Origin: an uncultured Oscillospiraceae bacterium
GTDB lineage: Bacteria; Bacillota; Clostridia; Oscillospirales; Oscillospiraceae
DNA length: 64,000 nt
Assembly (NCBI GenBank): GCA_947628185.1
Contig: CANQYW010000002.1
Coordinates: forward strand, 62,001 to 126,000
Reading direction: 5' to 3'
Each line of letters opens with the position of its first letter. The stretch's first letter is position 1. The position numbers and the translations under genes are program-made. Below, piece after piece: positions 26,308 through 35,912 of the stretch. Under the pieces are notes generated by a model. That model was not told the DNA's origin. It was given only the letters and a program-made list of their open reading frames with translations, and did no database searches.

Positions 26308-27474
26308 GTGCTAAATAAGGAGCTCATCGAGAGGGAGTACGGCTTTCTTGGGGACAACGTGTACCTCAACGTGTCCGCCCGCTGTATGCCCCCAGTGCGG
26401 GTCCAGAGGGCCTACTCAAGCTACATGACGGACTACGTGGCGAATCTCGGCCGGGACGTCTCCCCCAGGTCCTGGAAGTTCGTCAACGAGGGCCGGGAGA
26501 CCATAGCGAGACTCATAAACGCCGCCTCCCCCCACGAGATAGCCTTCACCAAGAACACCAGCGAGTCCACATCCATAATTGCCAACGGGTTCCCCTTCGG
26601 GCCGGAGGACAACATAGTCATCGCGGACGAGGAGCACCCCTCCAACATGTTCCCCTGGATAAACATGCACCTCAGAAAGGGCCTCAAGCTCAACGTGGTG
26701 CCCAGCTCCGAGGACAACATCGACGCCGACGCCCTCATCGCGGCCATGGACGAGCACACCCGGCTGCTCACCGTCTCCGCCGTGCAGTACGGCTCCGGTT
26801 TCGCGGCGGACCTGGAGAAGTTGGGGGCGGCCTGCCACGAGCGGGGCGTCATATTCATGGTGGACGGCATCCAGGCCGTGGGGCGGCTCAATATCGACGT
26901 GCAGAAGATGCACATAGACGTCCTCACCGCCGGGGGCCACAAGGGGTTCCTGGCAACATTCGGCGCCGGGGTGCTCTACTGCTCGGATAGGATAGTCCGG
27001 GACATACTGCCCACCTACGCCTCCCTGCAGAGCGTCACCAATTTCTCAAAGCTCCCGGCGAAGACCACGGACTTTGAGCACCTTGACTGGTTCCCCCACG
27101 CCCGGCGTTTCGAGGCGGGGAACCCCAATTTCAACGGCATCCTCGCCATCGTCACCGGCGTCAGCCTCATCCTCGAGCTGGGGATCGAGAACATCGACGC
27201 CCACATCCGCTCCCTGGAGGTGTACCTCCGGGAGATGCTCCGGGACGTGCCCCTGCACGTCATGGAGTCCAAGGACCCCAAGAACTGGGGCGGCGTCATA
27301 TGCGTCTACTACCCGGAGGGAAAACTTGAAGAAGTAAACAAGATTTTGGCGAAATACAAGATAATCTGCACCATCCGCAACGGCTACATCAGGTTCAGCC
27401 TCGACTTCTACAACACCATCGAGCAGATGGACATAGTTCTCGCGGCGCTCCGGGAGATAAGCGCCCTGAAGTGA
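26308..27474 (+). CDS. Class V PLP aminotransferase (cysteine desulfurase / isopenicillin epimerase-like)
   Basis: A 388-residue fold-type I PLP enzyme. Seen: DEEHPSNMFPW with the PLP-stacking His region, MVDGIQAVG with the PLP-N1 Asp and Gln, and TAGGHKGFLATFGAG with the Schiff-base Lys. No cysteine-bearing desulfurase loop is evident, so a lyase, epimerase or transaminase acting on an amino acid is more likely than an Fe-S assembly enzyme. The start is GTG 26308 with GAAGGAG about seven bases upstream. It is followed 36 bases later by ridA, which detoxifies the 2-aminoacrylate/imine products of PLP enzymes; that context supports an alpha,beta-eliminating role. The substrate is unknown. Confidence 0.85.
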   Translation: MLNKELIEREYGFLGDNVYLNVSARCMPPVRVQRAYSSYMTDYVANLGRDVSPRSWKFVNEGRETIARLINAASPHEIAFTKNTSESTSIIANGFPFGPEDNIVIADEEHPSNMFPWINMHLRKGLKLNVVPSSEDNIDADALIAAMDEHTRLLTVSAVQYGSGFAADLEKLGAACHERGVIFMVDGIQAVGRLNIDVQKMHIDVLTAGGHKGFLATFGAGVLYCSDRIVRDILPTYASLQSVTNFSKLPAKTTDFEHLDWFPHARRFEAGNPNFNGILAIVTGVSLILELGIENIDAHIRSLEVYLREMLRDVPLHVMESKDPKNWGGVICVYYPEGKLEEVNKILAKYKIICTIRNGYIRFSLDFYNTIEQMDIVLAALREISALK

Positions 27475-27510
27475 CGCAAAATTAATTTTTATTTGAAAGG
27501 ACGACGGAAA

Positions 27511-27888
27511 ATGAAAGAGATCATCACAGCGCCCCACGCCCCCGCGGCCCTGGGGCCCTACAGCCACGCCGTAGCGGCGGGAGGGCTCCTCTTCACCTCC
27601 GGCCAGATCGGCCTCGACCCGGACACGAATAAGCTCCCCGGCACGGTGGAGGAACAGGCCCTCCAGGCGCTGGAGAACTTAAAGCACATCCTCGCCACCG
27701 CCGGCTGCGGCCTGGAGGACGTGGTGAAGACCACGGTCTTTGTGAAGAACATGGGGGACTTCGCGAAGGTGAACGCCGTCTACGGCCAGGTCTTCGGCGG
27801 CGCGTTCCCCGCCCGCTCCTGCGTGGAGGTGGCGGCCCTCCCCTCCGGGGCACTGGTGGAGGTGGAGGCAATAGCCCTCCGGCCTTGA
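27511..27888 (+). CDS. ridA: RidA/YjgF/UK114 enamine/imine deaminase
   Basis: A 125-residue trimeric deaminase that hydrolyses reactive enamines to ketoacids. Family features: the N-terminal PHAPAALGPYSHAV, FTSGQIGLDP, the GCGLEDVVKTTVFVKNM segment, and the catalytic Arg in PARSCVEVAALP followed by VEVEAIA. ATG 27511 is chosen by length and homology; an upstream TTG at 27493 overlaps the ribosome binding region. It is the second gene of the aminotransferase pair. Confidence 0.95.
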   Translation: MKEIITAPHAPAALGPYSHAVAAGGLLFTSGQIGLDPDTNKLPGTVEEQALQALENLKHILATAGCGLEDVVKTTVFVKNMGDFAKVNAVYGQVFGGAFPARSCVEVAALPSGALVEVEAIALRP

Positions 27889-27909
27889 ACGATTAAACCC
27901 AATATATTA

Positions 27910-27935
27910 ACCGGCGGGGCAAAAACCCCGCCGGT
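27910..27935. terminator. Hairpin between convergent ridA and the ABC transporter
   Basis: A perfect 10-bp stem (ACCGGCGGGG with CCCCGCCGGT) and a CAAAAA loop. Neither side has a strong T run, but its position between convergent stops supports bidirectional termination. Confidence 0.65.
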
Positions 27936-27950
27936 GCGCTATTATAAGTC

Positions 27951-30941
27951 TTATTCTGTTCTGAGGGCCTCCACCGGGTTCTTCTTGGCGGCAAGGCCGG
28001 AGGGCACGAGCCCCGCTATGAGCGTGAGGAACATACTGATTATCACCAGCACCACGCCGCCAACAGCGGGCAGCTGGGCGCTCAGCTCGTCGATGCCCGT
28101 GAGGCTGTGGAGCACCAGGTTGATGGGGATGAGGAGCAGAAGCGAGACCCCGATGCCGATAGCTCCGGCCCCAAAGCCCACGATGAGCGTCTCCGCGTTG
28201 AAGACCCGGGAGACGTCCTTCTTGGAGGCGCCGATGGCCCGGAGGATACCTATCTCCTTTGTGCGCTCAAGGACGGAGATGTATGTTATGATGCCGATCA
28301 TTATGGAGGACACCACAAGGGAGATGGCCACGAATGCTATTAGCACGTAGGAGACGGCGTTTATAATGGTGGTGACGGAGCTCATGAGGAGGGCCACGTA
28401 GTCCGTATAGTTTATCTCGTCCTCCTCGGAGACGCCCTCATTATACTCCGATATCAAATCCGCTATCCTGTCCTTGTCCTCAAAGCTCACGGCGTAGAGG
28501 TCGATGGAGTCGGGCTCCTCCACATCGGCGTAGGCCAAGGTCTCCAGATTGTGCTCGTAGGTGGAGTCGGAGAGCGTGGGGGGCATGAACTCGTCGTAGA
28601 ATACGCCGTACTGGTCCGGGGTGAACTCCGCGCCCTCCAGCATCATGAGGAGCCCTTCCGTGGGGGTGCCGGAGAGCTGCTGGCGTACCTGCTGGTCGTA
28701 CATCTGGGCCACGGCGGCGCGTATGCCCTCCTCCGCCATGTCGAATAGCTCATCGTCCGTCATCTCGGCGAAGTAGTTGAGGATGGAGCTGGTGTCCGTG
28801 ACGCCCATCTCCGTGGCGTAGCTATTCACCATCATGTCGATGAGGGACTGCCTGTCGAGGTCCGCAAGCTGCGCCTCCACGGCGGAGGACAGATACTCCT
28901 CCGTGGGGATGGCGGACATGTTGACGAACATCTCCGCGCGCTCCGCCTCCGGCAGACTCTCCAGGTACTCCCGGAAGGCCTCGGTCTTCTCATCTATGCT
29001 GGGCTCCACATAGTCGGGCGTGCGGAAGGGGAGGCCGTTCATCACGTCCACCGTCTCGTCAGCGAGCTGTTTTTTGACTATATCCATACCCTGGGTGGTG
29101 TCAATGGCGTAGAGGGTGAGGGCGGAGGTGTAGCCGATGGCGCCGGAGACGGGGCCGGAGGCCGCGTCCTCATTGGGCCGGGCGATGCCCACAACCTTTA
29201 ATGGGACGCCTATATCGTCGCTTGTATATAGGAACTTCATGCCGGTCTCGGTCTCGGAGAGGTCGATGTACCGCCCCTGGGCCTCGTCCCACTGGTAGCG
29301 CTCGGAGGGGAGGATGAACTTGAATTCCGTGGCCGCCAGCTCCTCATAGCTCCAGCTCAGGACCTCGCTCTCCACCTCCTCGCCGGCCATCATGGCCCGC
29401 ATGGTCTCGTTCATGTCGTCGGAGGATATGAGTCCCAGGGCGTAGAGCATGAGGTCGGAAATCTCGTTGTGGCTGTCAACGAAGAGCATCACCTCGTCGT
29501 ACTTCTCCGGCCAGCGGCCGTAGAGGACGTCGTACTGGTCCTTCTCCTGCTGGGCGACGCCCGTGCCGTCGGCCTCCGGCAGCAGCTCGTTCCAGACGTC
29601 CATGCGCTCGTACATGGCGCCCATGTTGTCAAAGTAGGCGGAGTAGTCGCCGCCGAACATGGCGGTCATGGCCTCCTGCATCATGGTCATGACGTCGCTC
29701 TTCACCACGTTCCCGTCGGTGTCCGTGGTGTAGATGTCAAAGGCGAAGTCGTAGGAGTAGTGGACCCGGGCTATGTCCATTATGCCGTTGCCGCCCGCGT
29801 CTAAGAAGGTCTTGAAGGCCCGGAGGTTATTTTTCTGGGTCTCGGCGTTCATCATGGAGTTTAGCATGTCGAACATGACGGTGGCGGAGTAGACCCGGTC
29901 CTCCTCACGCTCCACTGACGCAGCCTCCTGCCGCGCGCCCATGAAGGAGAGGAGCATGGAGGACATATCCACCGTCTCCCCCTCGATGGTTATGGGGTAA
30001 TTTGAGAGCGTCTCCTCCTGCACCGCGTCGATGTACGCCTGGAAACCGGCGGAGACTGAGAGAATGAGCGCTATGCCGATTATGCCGATGCTCCCGGCGA
30101 AACTTGTGAGGAATGTGCGGCCCTTCTTCGTCATGAGGTTATTTAGTGAGAGCGCCAGGGCCGTGAAGAAGGACATGGACTTTTTCTTCTTCTCCTCCCT
30201 GTTCTCCCGGCGCTGTCTCCTCTGCTCCCGGCGGTCGAGGACCGGGGCGGCATCGTTCTCGTCCTCGTAGGGGTCGGAGTCCGAGATTATCTTGCCGTCC
30301 AGGAGCCGCACGATCCTGGTTGAGTATGTCTCCGCGAGCTCCGGGTTGTGGGTCACCATTATGACGAGCCGGTCCTTCGCTATCTCCTTTAGGAGCTCCA
30401 TCACCTGTATGCTGGTCTCGGAGTCGAGGGCCCCCGTGGGCTCGTCGGCAAGAAGGATGTCCGGGTTATTTATGAGGGCCCGGGCTATGGAGACACGCTG
30501 CATCTGGCCGCCGGACATCTGGTTCGGGCGCTTGTGGATGTGCTCCTCCAGCCCCACGGCCTTCAGCGCCTCTATGGCCCTGCGGCGGCGCTCCGACTTC
30601 GAGACGCCGGAGAGCGTCAGCGCCAGCTCCACGTTGGAGAGCACCGACTGGTGGGGTATCAGGTTGTAGCTCTGGAACACGAAACCGATGGAGTGGTTCC
30701 TGTAGGTGTCCCAGTCGGCGTCATTGTACTCCTTGGTGCTCTTGCCGTTTATTATGAGGTCGCCGGTGGTGTACTGGTCGAGGCCCCCTATGATGTTGAG
30801 GAGCGTCGTCTTACCGGAACCGCTCTGCCCTAAGACGGACACGAACTCGCTCTTTCTGAAGGATATGCTTATCCCGTCAAGGGCCTGCTGGCGCAAATCG
30901 CCGGTTATGTATGTCTTTGTTATGTTATTAAGTCTCAGCAT
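27951..30941 (-). CDS. Fused ABC ATPase-permease, MacB/FtsX type
   Basis: A 996-residue protein joining both halves of a type VII ABC system. The ATPase (about 1-230) has Walker A GQSGSGKTT, signature MSGGQMQR and Walker B ILLADEPTGALD. A charged linker (EQRRQRRENREEKKKK) leads to a first TM helix near 275-300 and a very large extracytoplasmic region (about 310-830). The C-terminal FtsX permease has three TM helices (about 840-985), including VLERTKEIGILRAIGASKKD. These proteins use ATP to drive mechanical work on extracellular substrates, such as peptide or lipoprotein export. No accessory or two-component genes adjoin, so the cargo is unknown. Confidence 0.88.
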   Translation of the reverse strand: MLRLNNITKTYITGDLRQQALDGISISFRKSEFVSVLGQSGSGKTTLLNIIGGLDQYTTGDLIINGKSTKEYNDADWDTYRNHSIGFVFQSYNLIPHQSVLSNVELALTLSGVSKSERRRRAIEALKAVGLEEHIHKRPNQMSGGQMQRVSIARALINNPDILLADEPTGALDSETSIQVMELLKEIAKDRLVIMVTHNPELAETYSTRIVRLLDGKIISDSDPYEDENDAAPVLDRREQRRQRRENREEKKKKSMSFFTALALSLNNLMTKKGRTFLTSFAGSIGIIGIALILSVSAGFQAYIDAVQEETLSNYPITIEGETVDMSSMLLSFMGARQEAASVEREEDRVYSATVMFDMLNSMMNAETQKNNLRAFKTFLDAGGNGIMDIARVHYSYDFAFDIYTTDTDGNVVKSDVMTMMQEAMTAMFGGDYSAYFDNMGAMYERMDVWNELLPEADGTGVAQQEKDQYDVLYGRWPEKYDEVMLFVDSHNEISDLMLYALGLISSDDMNETMRAMMAGEEVESEVLSWSYEELAATEFKFILPSERYQWDEAQGRYIDLSETETGMKFLYTSDDIGVPLKVVGIARPNEDAASGPVSGAIGYTSALTLYAIDTTQGMDIVKKQLADETVDVMNGLPFRTPDYVEPSIDEKTEAFREYLESLPEAERAEMFVNMSAIPTEEYLSSAVEAQLADLDRQSLIDMMVNSYATEMGVTDTSSILNYFAEMTDDELFDMAEEGIRAAVAQMYDQQVRQQLSGTPTEGLLMMLEGAEFTPDQYGVFYDEFMPPTLSDSTYEHNLETLAYADVEEPDSIDLYAVSFEDKDRIADLISEYNEGVSEEDEINYTDYVALLMSSVTTIINAVSYVLIAFVAISLVVSSIMIGIITYISVLERTKEIGILRAIGASKKDVSRVFNAETLIVGFGAGAIGIGVSLLLLIPINLVLHSLTGIDELSAQLPAVGGVVLVIISMFLTLIAGLVPSGLAAKKNPVEALRTE

Positions 30942-30977
30942 CGTTCATTCCCATTTCAGTTTTAAATTGGCGTACCT

Positions 30978-31007
30978 ATTATACACACCTATACCCCCGA
31001 GAGTAAA
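30978..31007 (-). promoter_or_regulatory. Promoter of the fused ABC gene
   Basis: On the minus strand, TTTACT (31002-31007), 18 bases, TATAAT (30978-30983). Confidence 0.7.
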
Positions 31008-31049
31008 CAGAATGGGCATTAAATTTTAAAAAATTTAAAATTTGCAGTT

Positions 31050-31082
31050 AAAAAATCGGGGGGAGACGTGCGGTCTCCCCCC
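31050..31082 (-). terminator. Terminator of the SLH exoprotein gene
   Basis: A 10-bp stem (GGGGGGAGAC at 31058-31067 with 31073-31082), a 5-base loop, and T6 on the minus strand. Confidence 0.92.
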
Positions 31083-31107
31083 GGCGGGCTATTCGGTTAC
31101 ATTACTA

Positions 31108-34100
31108 TTACTCGGCGAACTTCTCGATGCAGCGGGCGAAGACGGTGGCCAGCTGCGCGCGGTTCGCGAGGCCGTGGGGGTCGATGGTGGTGGGCGTTAT
31201 GCCCAGAACTATGCCGTTCTCCACGGCCCAGGCCATGGGCGTCTGGGCCCAGTCGCTGAGCTCCCCGGCGTCGGTGAAGGCGGTGAGAGCGCCCTCCTTC
31301 GCTGTGCCCTCAAGGCCCGCCACCTCCGTGTAGTAGCGGTGGAGGACGGTGACCATGACCTCGCGGTTCACCTTGGCGTAGGGGTCGAAGTGGGTGGCGT
31401 CAATGCCCAGTATCACCTCGTTCTCGTAGGCCCAGTTGACGGCGTCGTAGTAGTAGTCGCCGGCCTTCACGTCCACGAAGGGGTTCTTGACCTCGGTCTT
31501 GGGGCTCCCGGCGAGACGCCAGGCGACAGTGACGAGCATGGCGCGGTTGGCGAGGCCGTAGGGGTCGAACTGATCGTCCGCGATGCCGTTCATGAGGCCC
31601 ATGTCGGTGACGGTGTACACCGCGTCGGCGTAGTAGTCACCGGCGGGGACGTCGTAGTAATATGCGTGGCTGGGGTCGGTGAGGCGCGCGCCGGCGTCCT
31701 TGGGGGCCTTGTCAGTGAGCTCAAGGAACCCGTGGAGGTTGACGGTGCCGTCCTCGTTCCTGGTGATGGAGCAGTCCGTGACGCTGGTGGCCTTGTCCAT
31801 ATCGAGGTTCACGAACCAGTCGTCGGCCACGGCGACGCCCAGGGAGTTCTTGGAGGCGGAGCCGTCGTTTAAGTAGTTGGTCTCGGTGTGGATGACGCTA
31901 TCATCCTGGCCCTGGAGCTTAAAGCTGTCAGCGGGGGTGCCGGACTTGGTGTAGGAGATGAGGCCGTCCACCACGTAACCGGTGGTGAGATTGGACTTAT
32001 TGGTGTAGAGGGCGATGTTGGCGCCGCCGTTACCAAAGGAGGTGCAGTCCTTGATGACGTTGTTGGGGCAGCTATTGGAGGTGATGCCGTTGGCTTTATT
32101 CGCGAAAGCCACGGAGTTTATGAGGGTGTGGCCGTCCGGGTGGTTCTCGCCGCCCAGCTTAAAGCCGTTGCCGTTACCGGCGTTGATCTCCTTGCCGTTC
32201 TCGTCGAGGTCGTAGCCGTTCTTGAAGGCCACGGAGTTCTTTATGGTGACGGTGCCGATGGAGCCGGTCTCCACCTTGGCGTAGAGATCCCAGCCGTCGT
32301 CGGCGTTGTAGGCGGAGACGCAGCCGTCAAAGACGTTGCCGATACCGACGGTGAGTTTCGCGGCGAAACCGTCGGCGTCCTCATAGCCGGGCAGGTCGGC
32401 GTTGAGGTAGGAGGAGCAGTTCAGGATGAGGTTGTGGCTGGGCCAGTCGGCGATGCAGTCGTCGGAGCCCTTCTGACGGCTTATCTGGAGGCCGGTGTTG
32501 CCGTTGCGGAAGGTGATGACCCGCTCGATGACGTTGTGGTTGCCGGAGACGTGCACGCCGGTGCCGGTGGAACGGGTGACGTCAAACCCAGCCAGGTGCC
32601 AGTAGTGGGCCACGATGGTGAGTCCGCCGCCCTTGTTCATGAAGTCGAGGACGGGGCGTGAACCCGCCTCGGGGTCGGCCATGAGGTAGATGGGTTTCTC
32701 GGCGGTGCCGTTGATGCCCCGGGTGAGGGTGAGACCGCTCTCGAGCTCATAGGTGCCGGCCATGAGATAGATCTTCGTGCCGGGGGCGGCCCACTTCACT
32801 GCGGAGGCCAGGGTGGTGGGGGCAGTCTTGGTGCCCTCTGCATCCTCGGTGCCGGTGGGGCTCACGTAGATGACGGTGCGGGCGTCCTTCTTGTAGGTGA
32901 CAACGTGCTCGTTTACCCAGGGGTCATAGGAGCGCAGTATCTCGTACTCGGAGGGCTTGAAGTCCGGGTCGGGGGTGACGGTGGCGTTGAACTTGTTCTC
33001 GCCCTCCGCGAGTTTCACCTTGATGGGGAGCTTGACGTAGGGAGCCACGCGGCCCTCATAGAGGGTGTTGCCCTCGGCGTCCTTCAGGAGCATGGTCCCG
33101 GCGACGCTGCCGCGGTAGACGATCTCGGTGGTGTCGGTGTTGGAGACGCCGTCGTCCACAAAGCTGTAGCTGGGGGTGACCTTGGTGAGGGGACGCTCCT
33201 CGGGCTCGGGGTCGTCCTTGGGGTCACGGATCTCGAAATTGATGTCGGTGAAGGTGACGTCAAAGTTGCGGGCCGCGAAGAATCCCACGTAGACGGTGTC
33301 GTCCATCACGGAGAGGGCGTCGGGCTCGTAGGTCTTGACCACGTGCTCAACACCTTCGCCGTCGGTGTAGTACATCCAGTAGCCGGTGTTATTCTTGACG
33401 AGTTTCAGTTTGAACTCGGTGATGGGGTTCTCGATGGTGCCGTTGACAGCGTTCGTGGCGTTGCCTACCAGGTTATACTGGCCGGCGCCTTTCTCGGCCT
33501 GGCTGGTCTCCAGGGTGGTGGTGACGCTCTTAAAGCCGGTGGGCATGCTCTCCAGGTAGTTCTCGGGGGTGACGCCGGTCTTGGCCATAGCGCCCACGCC
33601 CTGGTACATCTTTATCCTGGCTCCGCCGGTGTCCACCAGCTCCCCGTTATCCCAGTTGTACTCGAGCCTCGTGATGAGGGACATGTAGCAGTTGTTCCAG
33701 AGGGTCTCGGTGCTGCCGTGGACGCCCACCCGGTCAGCCGCCATGAGGCCGAAAGCCTCCTGGCCGTTGGAGTATTTCCAGGTGTTGACGGTGGCGGTGG
33801 CGCTGAGGACGAAGTTCTGTGTCTTGGGGTCTATCTCGGTGTAGTAGAAGGCTATGCCGTCATAGGAGTTGGCGACGATCTTGCCCTTGCCGCCAGTGGA
33901 GAAAACACGTACTTTGCCGTCGTTGGCGTTGCCCTCGTAGCCGTTGTCCTTGGTGTTGGTGCTGGTGCCGAAGGCGGCGAAGGTCCAGGCGACCTCCTTC
34001 TTGTCCTTCACCTGGCAATCGAGAGTAGCGGAGGCGCCCTTCTCCTCACCCCTTATGGGGGTCACGGTGAAGGTGACCTTCTCGCCGATGGTGAGCCCCT

Positions 34101-35622
34101 CAAATGTGGCCTCGCACTCGGTGACGGTCTTCTTCTGTCCGGCAACTTCGACTTCGTAGCTGTCGGCCTCCTTCACGGGGTTCCAGGTCACGGTGACGGA
34201 GCCGCCGCCGTTGTTGGTGGCGCTCTTCATGACAGGCGCGTCAAGGGGCAGGGTGAAGTCGAAGGTCTTGGTCTCAGCGGCCTCCTTCACTACGTCCTCG
34301 CCCTCCACGGTGCGGGCCACGAGGGCGGAGAAGGTGTACTTGCCGGATGCGCCGGGGGTGAAGGTGAGGACGTGGGTGTCCTTCTCGGCGAGGGAGTTGC
34401 GCTCCTCCAGGGTCTCACCGGCCTCGTTCGTCATGGAGACGGTAACCCTGTCAGCGCCGTCATAGCCAACATTGGCGGTGACGGTGACGTCAACCTTGTG
34501 GGGATCCTCTTTATTCACGGCCACGTCGTCAATGGTCGGGGCCGCGACAGTCTCCCACTCGGCGCGGGGAGGTTTCTCGCCGCTGACTGTGGTGACGGTG
34601 ACTTTGAAGATGTAGTTATTGTTGGTCTCGCCGCCCAGGAAGTATGTACCGGCCTCGGTGAGTTCCAGGGTGGAGAGATAGGGGTCATTCTGCTTGTGTT
34701 CGCCGGAGGTATTGACGACTACATTACCCTCGGAGTCAAGTATCGCCATCTGCCGGTTGTCGTTGCCGCCCTCTACCCACCAAACCTTTACGGTGGCGGC
34801 GCCGGTGGTCTCGAACTTGACGGCGTTCTTCTCCGTGGAGGCCTTGCCGCCGAAGTTCACACGCTGGGCAGACTTATAATCATCATCCCAGGTCTTTTCG
34901 CTCTTGTCAACCTTTGTCTTGGCGCTGTAGATAAGGGTGAAGTACTCGTCAGTACCGGCTTTCTCGGTATCGCCGTCTTTCTTATCGCCAGCCACAAAAG
35001 GTGTGAGGGCGCTGGACTCGAAGGTGTACTCCTTGCTGGCAGCTACTTCCTCGGTGACCTCCACCTTGAAGATGTAGTTATTGTTGGCCTCGCCGCCCAG
35101 GAAGTACGTTCCCCCCTCGGAGAGCTCCAGGGTGGAGAGATAGGCGGCGTTCTTCTCATAGGTGCCGGAGGTCTTCACGACGACCTCGCCGGAGGTGTTG
35201 AGTATCGCCATCTCCCGGTTGTCGTCACCGCCCTGGGCCCACCAGATCTTGACGGTGGCGGGGTTGGAGGTGGTGAACTTGACGGCGTTCTTCTCGGTGG
35301 TGGCCTTGCCGCCGAAGTTTATACGCTGGCCAGACTCATAGCCATCGTCCCACTTCTTGTTGCTCCCGTCAACCTTGGACTTGGCACTGTAGATGACGGT
35401 GAAGTAGTTGTTTGTACCGGCGGGCTCTGAGTCGCCGTCCTTCTTGTCACCGGCGGCGAAGGCCGTCAATGCGCTTGCCTCCAGCACATAGGCGCCCTCC
35501 GCCGGTTCCGCCGGCGACTCCGCGGCGGAGACCGCCACAGGTATGTAGGCCGCCAGCATCGCGAATGCCAGTACGAATGTGAGGAACCTCTTAAAGCCCC
35601 TCGTCTTTCCCTTGGTGTCCAT
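31108..35622 (-). CDS. SLH-anchored PL9-like pectate lyase exoprotein
   Basis: A 1504-residue secreted enzyme. A signal peptide ends near residue 33. Two homologous modules follow (about 46-195 and 200-350; each has GDKKDGD, KVWW/KIWW and AGTYFLGGE), probably carbohydrate-binding. Next come Ig/FN3-like repeats (about 355-545) and a lectin-like region (about 550-820). The catalytic right-handed beta-helix (about 920-1290) carries PL9 landmarks: DADGFAAKL near 1084, DDGWDLY (the calcium-binding aspartates), and the FKLGG Lys that is the catalytic base in the family. Three SLH domains (about 1320-1374, 1380-1427, 1444-1500) tether it to the wall. ATG 35622 follows AAGGAGG. Pectin or another uronate polymer is the likely substrate. 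Confidence 0.85.
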   Translation of the reverse strand: MDTKGKTRGFKRFLTFVLAFAMLAAYIPVAVSAAESPAEPAEGAYVLEASALTAFAAGDKKDGDSEPAGTNNYFTVIYSAKSKVDGSNKKWDDGYESGQRINFGGKATTEKNAVKFTTSNPATVKIWWAQGGDDNREMAILNTSGEVVVKTSGTYEKNAAYLSTLELSEGGTYFLGGEANNNYIFKVEVTEEVAASKEYTFESSALTPFVAGDKKDGDTEKAGTDEYFTLIYSAKTKVDKSEKTWDDDYKSAQRVNFGGKASTEKNAVKFETTGAATVKVWWVEGGNDNRQMAILDSEGNVVVNTSGEHKQNDPYLSTLELTEAGTYFLGGETNNNYIFKVTVTTVSGEKPPRAEWETVAAPTIDDVAVNKEDPHKVDVTVTANVGYDGADRVTVSMTNEAGETLEERNSLAEKDTHVLTFTPGASGKYTFSALVARTVEGEDVVKEAAETKTFDFTLPLDAPVMKSATNNGGGSVTVTWNPVKEADSYEVEVAGQKKTVTECEATFEGLTIGEKVTFTVTPIRGEEKGASATLDCQVKDKKEVAWTFAAFGTSTNTKDNGYEGNANDGKVRVFSTGGKGKIVANSYDGIAFYYTEIDPKTQNFVLSATATVNTWKYSNGQEAFGLMAADRVGVHGSTETLWNNCYMSLITRLEYNWDNGELVDTGGARIKMYQGVGAMAKTGVTPENYLESMPTGFKSVTTTLETSQAEKGAGQYNLVGNATNAVNGTIENPITEFKLKLVKNNTGYWMYYTDGEGVEHVVKTYEPDALSVMDDTVYVGFFAARNFDVTFTDINFEIRDPKDDPEPEERPLTKVTPSYSFVDDGVSNTDTTEIVYRGSVAGTMLLKDAEGNTLYEGRVAPYVKLPIKVKLAEGENKFNATVTPDPDFKPSEYEILRSYDPWVNEHVVTYKKDARTVIYVSPTGTEDAEGTKTAPTTLASAVKWAAPGTKIYLMAGTYELESGLTLTRGINGTAEKPIYLMADPEAGSRPVLDFMNKGGGLTIVAHYWHLAGFDVTRSTGTGVHVSGNHNVIERVITFRNGNTGLQISRQKGSDDCIADWPSHNLILNCSSYLNADLPGYEDADGFAAKLTVGIGNVFDGCVSAYNADDGWDLYAKVETGSIGTVTIKNSVAFKNGYDLDENGKEINAGNGNGFKLGGENHPDGHTLINSVAFANKANGITSNSCPNNVIKDCTSFGNGGANIALYTNKSNLTTGYVVDGLISYTKSGTPADSFKLQGQDDSVIHTETNYLNDGSASKNSLGVAVADDWFVNLDMDKATSVTDCSITRNEDGTVNLHGFLELTDKAPKDAGARLTDPSHAYYYDVPAGDYYADAVYTVTDMGLMNGIADDQFDPYGLANRAMLVTVAWRLAGSPKTEVKNPFVDVKAGDYYYDAVNWAYENEVILGIDATHFDPYAKVNREVMVTVLHRYYTEVAGLEGTAKEGALTAFTDAGELSDWAQTPMAWAVENGIVLGITPTTIDPHGLANRAQLATVFARCIEKFAE

Positions 35623-35734
35623 ATTTGCCTCCTTAATTTAATTTGACGCGCCCCCCGGCGCGCTGGGGTGTGTTTGCGGCGCGGGCCGCGTGTTGTGGAA
35701 AATGCCCAGGGGTGTTTCAGTAATTTCACCAGAT

Positions 35735-35763
35735 ATTATACATTGTGCCAAGTCAAAAATCAA
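35735..35763 (-). promoter_or_regulatory. Promoter of the SLH exoprotein gene
   Basis: On the minus strand, TTGATT (35758-35763), 17 bases, TATAAT (35735-35740). The leader of about 107 bases contains a short GC hairpin (CGCGCC/GGCGCG) near 35646-35662. Confidence 0.8.
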
Positions 35764-35865
35764 TACTTTAGACAAATTTCTCTACAGAATTTACCTGTAC
35801 TTCGACTTTGCCCGTGTAAATCGTCGATTTCCCCCGGCGTGAAGTTTGGAAAAACGAACAAAAAA

Positions 35866-35905
35866 GAGTGAGAGTCCTCCCTTTACTCCGGGAAAACTCT
35901 CACTC
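35866..35905 (-). terminator. Terminator of the tubulin-like operon
   Basis: A perfect 10-bp stem (GAGTGAGAGT at 35866-35875 with ACTCTCACTC at 35896-35905), followed on the minus strand by T6. It lies eight bases after the last stop of the five-gene operon. Confidence 0.92.
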
Positions 35906-35912
35906 GATATAT

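Noticed and set aside
32905..35430. 841-codon plus-strand open frame opposite the SLH exoprotein
   Set aside because: The minus frame has a signal peptide, PL9 motifs and SLH repeats. The plus frame is a GC-bias shadow rich in Gly/Val/Leu with no motif and no ribosome binding site.
35735..35763. Consensus-like TTGACT as the -35 of the SLH gene
   Set aside because: It is only 11 bases from TATAAT; TTGATT at 17 bases fits better.
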